This document shows positions 5,912 through 10,154 of a DNA stretch of 10,154 bases, one piece after another; the stretch's first letter is position 1, and the number at the start of each line of letters is the position of its first letter. The notes beneath the pieces were generated by a model. That model was not told the origin of the DNA, made no database searches, and worked only from the letters and a program-made list of their open reading frames with translations. The position numbers and the translations under genes are program-made. Source of the DNA: Thermoflexales bacterium (lineage in GTDB: Bacteria; Chloroflexota; Anaerolineae; S140-20); NCBI GenBank assembly GCA_015484715.1, contig WFUY01000440.1, positions 1 through 10,154 of the forward strand. The letters are read 5' to 3'.

Positions 5912-6752
5912 GCTCGATCCCGGCGAAGAGGTCCGAAAGCCGCTGACCGGGGGTGGGGGCCGGCCAGGCCAGCTCGTAGTACTCCCGGCTCATCAGCCGC
6001 TTCATCTCCGCCTCGGGCAGGCGCCGGAAGAGGTGACCGGGACCGATCTGGGTGCGGTGGCAGTGGATGGCCGTCCACTTGGCCTCAACGACCCCTGCCA
6101 CGTCCAGCACCACGTGGACCTGTTCGTCGGACCACCCCCGCCGCCACTCCAGGATGCGGTCCAGGTCGTGGGTGTCCAGGCCCAGCGCAACCATCCGCTC
6201 CCGCATCCTCACGAAGACGGAGCGAGGGATGGCCGTGTAGAAGAGGCGGGCTGGCTGCCAGGGAGGGCCCTGGTCGGGGTAGCGGGCCGGATCGGCAGCG
6301 GCGCGGAAGGCGGCCACCGTGTGGCGGTGGATGGCAATGTGGTCCGGGTGGCCATACCCGCCGTTGGGCTCGAAGGTGATGACGACCTGGGGGCGCAGGC
6401 GGCGGATGATCCCCACCAGCCGCCGGACCACCTCGTCGGCGTCGGCGTTGACGAAGGCGCGGGGGTCCTCGTTGTCGGGACTCCCGGCCATTCCCGAATC
6501 TCGATACCCCAGGAAGATGAGGTCGGCGATGCCCAGGGCCTGGGCGGCGCAGCGGAGCTCCGCCTCCCGCACCGGGCCCAAGGTCTCCGGCGTCGCCAGC
6601 GCGGGGTCGGAGATCTCGCCGGCTTCCCCCCGGGTGGCGCAGACCAGGGCCACGCGCACCCCCTGCGCCGCGTAGTGGGCCAGGGTACCGCCGGTGCTGA
6701 AGGACTCATCGTCGGGATGGGCGAAGACGGCCAGCAAGGTAGAAGGGCTCAT
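5898..6752 (-). CDS. PIG-L family deacetylase, MshB/BshB-like
   Basis: A 284-aa zinc-dependent N-deacetylase. The start is ATG 6752, preceded by AGGAGAGG; the longer open frame to 6842 overlaps the thioredoxin gene and adds no family sequence. AHPDDE (His12, Asp14, Asp15) opens the protein, and NGGYGHPDHIAIH (His135, His138, His142) gives the remaining active-site residues. The second motif is close to that of MshB and Mca, which act in mycothiol metabolism, and BshB of bacillithiol synthesis has the same core. Other family members deacetylate different N-acetyl-sugar conjugates, so the substrate is uncertain. The ATG begins one base after the thioredoxin stop, so it is the last gene of a DUF2892-thioredoxin-deacetylase set. 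The C-terminal codons overlap a palindromic repeat. Confidence 0.9.
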   Translation of the reverse strand: MSPSTLLAVFAHPDDESFSTGGTLAHYAAQGVRVALVCATRGEAGEISDPALATPETLGPVREAELRCAAQALGIADLIFLGYRDSGMAGSPDNEDPRAFVNADADEVVRRLVGIIRRLRPQVVITFEPNGGYGHPDHIAIHRHTVAAFRAAADPARYPDQGPPWQPARLFYTAIPRSVFVRMRERMVALGLDTHDLDRILEWRRGWSDEQVHVVLDVAGVVEAKWTAIHCHRTQIGPGHLFRRLPEAEMKRLMSREYYELAWPAPTPGQRLSDLFAGIEPVNE

Positions 6753-6753
6753 C

Positions 6754-7275
6754 TCACCTCTCCTGGCGGAGGGCAGTGACCAGCCGGGGCACGATGGCCC
6801 GCCACAGGGGGCAGCGGTCGTAGACACCGCTGAAGAGCACAATCCCCCCGATGACCAGCAGGGCGGGGGAAGGACCGCCCAGCCAGCCCAGGACCAGGAG
6901 CGCCCCTCCCGCCAGCAGCCGTAGGGTGCGGTCGGTGGCCATCAGGCGGGGATGGGCCAGGCCCTGGCCGGAGAGAGCCACCTCGAAGAGCTCGGTCAGG
7001 GCTTTCTCCGACAGGGCACCGGTGCGGCGGGCGATCTCCTCTCCTCGGCGGAAGCTGATAAGGGTGGGCACGCCGTACACCCCCAAGGCGCGGACCAGCT
7101 CCGGCTCCTCATCGGCGTTCACCCGCCACAGGTCCACCCGACCGGCGTAGCGCTCCGCCAGCCGGTCCAGGGCCGGCTCGATGGTTCGACAGGGGACGCA
7201 CCAGGGTGCCCAGACGTCCACCACGACGGGACGCTCGTGGTGGTGCAGGCGTTCGAGAAAGGGAGTCCGTGACAT
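6754..7275 (-). CDS. Thioredoxin domain fused to a DUF2892 membrane domain
   Basis: A 173-aa two-domain protein. Residues 1-105 are a thioredoxin fold: VVVDVWAPWCVPC gives the redox pair Cys26/Cys29 (CVPC instead of the usual CGPC), and GVYGVPTL supplies the cis-proline 70. Residues 115-160 are a YgaP-like DUF2892 segment with two hydrophobic helices (about 117-133 and 137-152) ending in DRCPLW (Cys155). There is no signal peptide, so the thioredoxin part probably faces the cytosol and is anchored to the inner membrane. It may reduce disulfides near the membrane or exchange with Cys155. The start is ATG 7275, with AAGGA upstream; a GTG/ATG-initiated extension to 7332 lacks family similarity. 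It sits 209 bp after the DUF2892 gene and 1 bp before the deacetylase start. Confidence 0.9.
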   Translation of the reverse strand: MSRTPFLERLHHHERPVVVDVWAPWCVPCRTIEPALDRLAERYAGRVDLWRVNADEEPELVRALGVYGVPTLISFRRGEEIARRTGALSEKALTELFEVALSGQGLAHPRLMATDRTLRLLAGGALLVLGWLGGPSPALLVIGGIVLFSGVYDRCPLWRAIVPRLVTALRQER

Positions 7276-7442
7276 CGCCTCGTCCTTCGCCTCTCTGAAC
7301 CTGTAACGGAGAGGGGCGGATGGGAGATCCACCCGCCCCTAGCCAGGGCTCTCGGACTTGCTAAAGCGCTCGGCCTTCCCAGGCTCTCGGCGGATTCGCG
7401 GCCCATCAGGGCTGCCGGACCACACCTCCGACGGGAGCAGAG

Positions 7443-7474
7443 GGGGCGGGGCGGATCCGCAATCCGCCGGCCCC
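7443..7474 (-). other. GC-rich hairpin after the DUF2892 gene
   Basis: GGGGC (7443-7447) pairs with GCCCC (7470-7474), and GGCGGAT (7450-7456) with ATCCGCC (7462-7468), giving a 12-bp bulged stem 11 bases past the DUF2892 stop. No T-run follows on the minus strand. A second short stem, AGGGGCGG/CCGCCCCT (7312-7340), lies nearer the thioredoxin start. They may stabilise or partly attenuate the transcript between the two genes rather than end it. Confidence 0.35.
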
Positions 7475-7484
7475 GTTAGGTCCA

Positions 7485-7688
7485 TCAGGCTTTCTTGGTG
7501 CTGAACCTGAGCAGGTGGTAGAGGGGGCACCAGCCGACCAAGCCGGTGATCAGAGGGATGAAGCCGATGATTTTAAGGGCAAGGCCCAACCCTCCGGTGA
7601 CCACGCCTCCCCACCCCAGGTAGAGCAGGATGATTCCCAGCACCACCCGAACGATCCGGTCCCATCCTGCTTCGTTGATGAAGCCCAT
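7485..7688 (-). CDS. Small DUF2892 (YgaP-like) inner-membrane protein
   Basis: A 67-aa protein made almost wholly of two membrane helices (about 12-30 and 34-52). It opens with WDRIVRVVLGIILLYLGW and closes with GWCPLY (Cys54), the family's conserved CPL motif. DUF2892 also forms the membrane part of E. coli YgaP, there joined to a rhodanese domain. The ATG at 7688 is chosen over upstream starts because AAGGAGG lies 9 bases before it. The next gene carries the same domain fused to thioredoxin, with the same CPL cysteine, so the two may pair in the membrane. An ECF-type promoter lies about 50-80 bases upstream. The function is unproven; the context suggests a thiol or sulfur-transfer role. Confidence 0.85.
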   Translation of the reverse strand: MGFINEAGWDRIVRVVLGIILLYLGWGGVVTGGLGLALKIIGFIPLITGLVGWCPLYHLLRFSTKKA

Positions 7689-7736
7689 CGCTTGTTCCCT
7701 CCTTTCCAGCATTGCGGGTTTTCCGAACATCTACCC

Positions 7737-7766
7737 TTTAGACGCGAAAGGGGGCGAAAAGTTACA
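7737..7766 (-). promoter_or_regulatory. ECF-sigma promoter of the DUF2892-thioredoxin-deacetylase set
   Basis: On the minus strand TGTAAC (7766-7761) is followed by exactly 16 bases and CGTCTAAA (7744-7737). The AAC core of the -35 and CGTC of the -10 are the hallmarks of ECF sigma promoters. The element differs by one base from the promoter in front of the sigma gene and has the same spacing. The expected start is near 7731, leaving about 43 nt before the ATG at 7688. Confidence 0.7.
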
Positions 7767-7769
7767 GGG

Positions 7770-7915
7770 AGTCCGCAGTCCTGAGTCCTCAGTCCGCAGT
7801 CCTCCCGGCCCTTGGTGCCTGCTCCTTGGTTGGGTGGTCAGGTGGTCGCTTGGTCGGGTGGTCCTTGGTCCTCAGTCCTGAGTCCGCCGCCAGGCCGCTA
7901 GGCCGCTAGGCCGCT
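7770..7915. repeat. Degenerate 7/8-bp tandem repeat tract
   Basis: The tract opens with five head-to-tail 7-bp units of the form AGTCCNN (7770-7804). After a diverged stretch come four 8-bp units of the type GGTGGTCN (7833-7864), three 7-bp units ending GTCC (7865-7885) and three perfect copies of AGGCCGCT (7892-7915). The last copies supply the TAG stop of the anti-sigma gene (7906-7908). The left end is 3 bp from the ECF promoter's -35 element. The tract fills the gap between the anti-sigma gene and the promoter of the next gene and holds no open frame of its own. Confidence 0.7.
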
Positions 7916-8169
7916 TGATCGGCGGTCGTCCCAGTGCCGCTCCCCTGGAAAGCCTCCTGCAAGCGCCGGAAGAGCCGGCCTCGCCGCTCGGCGGGGATGG
8001 CCCGACGGCCGGTACGACGGTAGAGGAAGATCATCTGCTGGGTCGTGTCCAGCACCACCCGACAGTTGCGACAGGTGGCCAGGTGCTCCTGGGCATCGGC
8101 CCGCAGTTCCTCGTCCAACTCCCGGTCAATGTAGTCTGACAGATAGCGGATTAGCTCCTCACAGTTCAT
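7906..8169 (-). CDS. Zinc anti-sigma factor (zf-HC2/ZAS domain)
   Basis: An 87-aa soluble protein with a ZAS zinc site: Cys3, then His29-x3-Cys33-x2-Cys36 in EHLATCRNC, with the Cys3-to-His29 spacing of 26 that RsrA also has. The second half (LDTTQQMIFLYRRTGRRAIPAERRGRLFRRL) is a basic helix that in this family packs on sigma region 4. There is no membrane helix, so it should bind its sigma factor in the cytosol. Its ATG overlaps the sigma TGA (ATGA), which ensures coupled, near-equal synthesis. Cysteine ligands allow redox sensing as in RsrA, but many ZAS proteins with the same ligands are not redox sensors. The last codons run into a short-period tandem repeat. Confidence 0.88.
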   Translation of the reverse strand: MNCEELIRYLSDYIDRELDEELRADAQEHLATCRNCRVVLDTTQQMIFLYRRTGRRAIPAERRGRLFRRLQEAFQGSGTGTTADQAA

Positions 8170-8759
8170 CGTCCTTGACCTCCGGGAGGGCCGGCGAAGA
8201 GAAGGGCCAGCCGTTCCCGCAAGGCGAGCCGGGCGCGGTGCAAGCGGACCTTGACCGCGCCCGGTGAGATTCCCAGCACCTGGGCCGTCTCGGCGGTGGA
8301 GAGTCCCTCGATGTCCCGCAGGACGAAGACGGCGCGCAGGCTTTCCGATAGCGCTTGGATCGCCTCGTCCAGGGCGGCCCGCGCCTCGGCATCAATGAGG
8401 ATCTCCTCAGGGGTGCGCCATTCCACCAATACTTGGGGCAGCGGCACCGCGCCGGTCTCCTCGGTCTCCCGGTCGTCGGAGGGTAGGGCGCTCTCCCCCT
8501 GACGACGCAGACGGTCTATGCTGGCGTTGTAGGCCACCCGGTAGAGCCAGGTGCTCAGACGGGAACGGCCCTCGAACCGGTCGAGGTGGGTCAGCGCCTT
8601 CAGGAAGGTCTCCTGGACCACGTCCTCGGCCTCGTCGGGGTTGCGCAGCAAGCCCAGGGCCAGCCGGTAGAGGCGGTCGGCGTAGGCGTCGAAGAGCGCG
8701 GCCAGGGCGCTCGCATCGCCGGCCCGCAGCGCCTGCAGGATGGCAGCGTCGTCAGCCAT
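8166..8759 (-). CDS. ECF-type RNA polymerase sigma factor
   Basis: A 197-aa sigma-70 family protein with only regions 2 and 4. Region 2 (about 23-88) contains LYRLALGLLRNPDEAEDVVQETFLKAL and STWLYRVAYNASIDRLRR. A variable acidic linker follows (90-125). Region 4 (about 128-185) has LPS-like helices and the helix-turn-helix LSTAETAQVLGISPGAVKVRLHRAR, which reads the -35 element. It directs RNA polymerase to a small stress regulon and is held inactive by the overlapping anti-sigma gene. An ECF-type promoter sits just upstream, implying autoregulation. The expected transcript start leaves a leader of only about 10 nt, with GAGAGAGGG as the ribosome site. The gene lies 61 bp after the Lgt-like gene. 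Confidence 0.95.
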   Translation of the reverse strand: MADDAAILQALRAGDASALAALFDAYADRLYRLALGLLRNPDEAEDVVQETFLKALTHLDRFEGRSRLSTWLYRVAYNASIDRLRRQGESALPSDDRETEETGAVPLPQVLVEWRTPEEILIDAEARAALDEAIQALSESLRAVFVLRDIEGLSTAETAQVLGISPGAVKVRLHRARLALRERLALLFAGPPGGQGR

Positions 8760-8773
8760 AACCCTCTCTCTGG

Positions 8774-8802
8774 TTAGACGGGCGAGGTGGGCAGAGGTTT
8801 CA
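8774..8802 (-). promoter_or_regulatory. ECF-sigma promoter of the sigma/anti-sigma pair
   Basis: On the minus strand TGAAAC (8802-8797), exactly 16 bases, then CGTCTAA (8780-8774). This is the TGAAAC/CGTC form known for SigW/SigX-type ECF promoters. It lies in the 61-bp gap between the Lgt-like gene and the sigma gene, with the expected start near 8768. The match to the element at 7737-7766 supports recognition by the sigma factor it precedes. Confidence 0.7.
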
Positions 8803-8820
8803 TCGGCGTCAGGTTCTGCG

Positions 8821-9570
8821 TCAGATCCTCACGGCTTCGCGCCACCGACCCAGCCCGTACCGCCCGCGCCCCCACCGCACCCCCTGCCAGAGCAGGATGG
8901 CCAGGCAGAGGTACTGGATGCCGGTGAGGCCAAGGGCGATGCGGGGGTAGAGCCGCAGGAACTCCAGCCAAAAGCGGAAGAAGGCGTAGGCGGTGAAGTA
9001 GAGGTGCAGCAGGTCGTCATCGTCCCCAAATCGGGGGCGCAGCCGCAGGAGGGCAAAGAGGGCGACCAGGTTGAAGAGCCCCTCGTAGACCATCGTGGGA
9101 TGGCGGTCGGCACCGGCCAGGTAGATGCTCCAGGGCAGCCGGGTCTCCTTGCCGTAGCAGCATCCGCCCAAGGTGCAGCCGATGCGCCAGAGGACGCTGG
9201 CAGCGGCCAAAGGAGGTGCGAAGACGTTCCCCAGTGGGGGCAGCTTCAGGCTGTGGCGTACCAGCAACCCTCCCAGGTAACCCCCCACCATCAGGCCGAC
9301 GATGTTGCCTGGGGTGGTGGGGCGAAAGAGACTGTAGAAGTCTAGGAGCTCGAAGAACCGGCTTGGCTCGACGATGAAGTGGGAGATGCGGGCCCCGAAG
9401 ATCCCCCCCACCAGCGTGCCGGCGGCCACCGGCAGCAGGTCCTCCCACGCCCAACCTGCTCTCCTTGCAGGGTACAACGCAGTGGCGTAGAGGGTGATCA
9501 CCCCCAGGAGAATGAACACCCCATACGAGAAGACGGGGTAGGGACCGATGTAGAAGAGGACTGGGCGCAT
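8821..9570 (-). CDS. lgt: Prolipoprotein diacylglyceryl transferase family protein (Lgt-like)
   Basis: A 249-aa polytopic membrane protein with about seven hydrophobic segments. Lgt-family elements are in order: the first helix after GPYPVFSYG, GGIFGARISHFI (54-65), WRIGCTLGGCCYG (Arg129, Cys132/137/138), RHPTMVYEG (156-164) and RFWLEFLR (199-206). Lgt transfers diacylglycerol from phosphatidylglycerol to the lipobox cysteine of prelipoproteins at the cytoplasmic membrane. Two points differ from E. coli Lgt: the signature has GCTLGGCC instead of GNFxNGE, and the glycine loop (VGLMVGGYLGG) lacks the conserved His of HGG. It is therefore a divergent member and may use another substrate. GGAG lies six bases before the ATG. 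The start is only 23 bp after the EF-G terminator, so its promoter may overlap that hairpin, or it depends on readthrough. Confidence 0.8.
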   Translation of the reverse strand: MRPVLFYIGPYPVFSYGVFILLGVITLYATALYPARRAGWAWEDLLPVAAGTLVGGIFGARISHFIVEPSRFFELLDFYSLFRPTTPGNIVGLMVGGYLGGLLVRHSLKLPPLGNVFAPPLAAASVLWRIGCTLGGCCYGKETRLPWSIYLAGADRHPTMVYEGLFNLVALFALLRLRPRFGDDDDLLHLYFTAYAFFRFWLEFLRLYPRIALGLTGIQYLCLAILLWQGVRWGRGRYGLGRWREAVRI

Positions 9571-9593
9571 CGTCCGCTCCGTATCGGTTGTGC

Positions 9594-9627
9594 AAAAGGC
9601 CCGCCGGCGATGAGGACGCCGGCGGGC
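9594..9627 (-). terminator. Intrinsic terminator of the EF-G gene
   Basis: GCCCGCCGGCG (9599-9609) and CGCCGGCGGGC (9617-9627) form a perfect 11-bp stem with a 7-base loop. On the minus strand the stem is followed by C and then TTTT (9597-9594). It lies 74 bp after the EF-G stop. The T-run is short, so some readthrough into the Lgt-like gene is possible. Confidence 0.72.
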
Positions 9628-9700
9628 AGGGATGGCGTGGCGGCTTTCGCCGGATGCGCTCTCTGATGTGGGCGGGGGGAGGGAGCCGACGGGTCTGGTG

Positions 9701-10154
9701 CTACGCCTTCTCCTTCTCCTGCTTCGCCTGCTCGATGATCTGCTGGGCCAGGTGGGCCGGCACCTCCTCGTAGTGGGAGAACTCCATCGTGAAGACGCCT
9801 CGCCCCTGGGTCAGGGAGCGGAGATCGGTGGCGTAGCGGAGCAGTTCCGCCAGGGGAGCCAGGGCTTGGATGATGCTCTTGCCGCCTCGCTGGTCCATCC
9901 CCTGCACCCGAGCCCGCTTCGTGTTCAGGTCCGACATCACGTCGCCGGTGAACTCCTCCGGCACGGTGATGGTCAGGCGGTAGATGGGCTCCAGCAGGAC
10001 CGGCCCCGCCTGCTGCACCGCCAGCTTGAAGACCTCGCGGCCGGCGATCTGGAAGGCGATGTCCTTGGAGTCCACCGGGTGCTCCTTGCCGTCGTAGACC
10101 ACCGCCTTGATGTCCACCACCGGGTATCCGGCGATCACCCCCTGCTCCATCACC
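9701..10154 (-). CDS. fusA: Elongation factor G, C-terminal part (5' end outside window)
   Basis: About 150 codons at the right edge, open to the window end, so the start lies beyond it. The piece begins in domain IV (EQGVIAGYPVVDIKAVVYDGKEHPVDSKDIAFQIAGREVFK) and continues through domain V, where LLEPIYRLTITVPEEFTGDVMSDL and the segment LRYATDLRSLTQGRGVFTMEF are diagnostic for EF-G. EF-G is the cytosolic GTPase that moves tRNAs and mRNA through the ribosome; the GTPase domain is not in view. The wording NTKRARVQGMDQRGGKSIIQALAPLAELLRY looks more like the second EF-G type (FusA2/EF-G2) than the classical RRG-type EF-G, so the paralogue is uncertain. A terminator follows the stop. Confidence 0.92.
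   Translation of the reverse strand, partial: VMEQGVIAGYPVVDIKAVVYDGKEHPVDSKDIAFQIAGREVFKLAVQQAGPVLLEPIYRLTITVPEEFTGDVMSDLNTKRARVQGMDQRGGKSIIQALAPLAELLRYATDLRSLTQGRGVFTMEFSHYEEVPAHLAQQIIEQAKQEKEKA

Noticed and set aside
5811..6779. Long plus-strand open frame (322 codons) opposite the PIG-L gene
   Set aside because: It is antisense to a gene with clear catalytic motifs, its product is a low-complexity Gly/Val/Asp/Arg-rich string with no domain, and such frames are expected opposite GC-rich genes.
7312..7340. AGGGGCGG/CCGCCCCT hairpin upstream of the thioredoxin start as a terminator
   Set aside because: The 13-base loop and the absence of a T-run after it on the minus strand argue against termination.
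7770..7915. The 7/8-bp tandem units as a CRISPR array
   Set aside because: Units are far too short, contiguous and degenerate, with no spacers and no cas genes nearby.
8740..9345. Plus-strand open frame of 201 codons opposite the Lgt-like gene
   Set aside because: The product is Gln/Glu/Gly/Pro-rich without a domain, while the opposite strand encodes conserved membrane motifs.

Overview
The window is bacterial, GC-rich and densely coded. The gene content fits a Chloroflexota-like bacterium best: an AmrS-type radical SAM enzyme, the histidine phosphatase / DUF3090 / SCO1664-type trio, an MshB-like PIG-L deacetylase, an ECF sigma factor with a small zinc anti-sigma, and non-coding palindromic and short-period tandem repeats between genes. 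An actinobacterial relative is not excluded. This assignment is inferred from gene families; no rRNA or marker search was possible.

Layout. 2-502 (+) is the C-terminal part of a ROK-family sugar kinase. It converges with an RNase H-like protein (926-513) and a metallo-beta-lactamase-fold hydrolase (1958-1119), both on the minus strand. The hydrolase has a clear sigma-A promoter. The 840 bases from 1959 to 2796 carry no protein gene but are far from empty. On the minus strand they hold a promoter, a structured RNA of about 175 nt resembling 6S RNA, and an intrinsic terminator. Beyond these lie a mirror-symmetric CACGAAT palindrome and, on the plus strand, a possible promoter with a hairpin-rich leader. 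A four-gene plus-strand operon follows (2797-5833): AmrS-like radical SAM enzyme, histidine phosphatase, DUF3090 protein and SCO1664-type kinase-fold protein. From 5898 to the right edge every gene is on the minus strand. In transcription order these are an EF-G C-terminus (to 9701, with terminator), an Lgt-like membrane protein, an ECF sigma factor and its overlapping zinc anti-sigma, a small DUF2892 membrane protein, a thioredoxin fused to a DUF2892 membrane domain, and the PIG-L deacetylase.

How the genes may work together. The sigma gene and the DUF2892-thioredoxin-PIG-L gene set are preceded by near-identical ECF-type promoters (TGAAAC-N16-CGTCTAA and TGTAAC-N16-CGTCTAA, both with exactly 16 bp between the elements). 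This suggests that the sigma factor drives itself and this thiol-related set. The arrangement recalls the Streptomyces SigR/RsrA disulfide-stress system, which controls thioredoxin and mycothiol genes. The convergent operon carries the gene trio that in actinobacteria often neighbours the mycothiol ligase gene mshC, so both halves of the locus point, by inference only, to low-molecular-weight thiol or redox metabolism.
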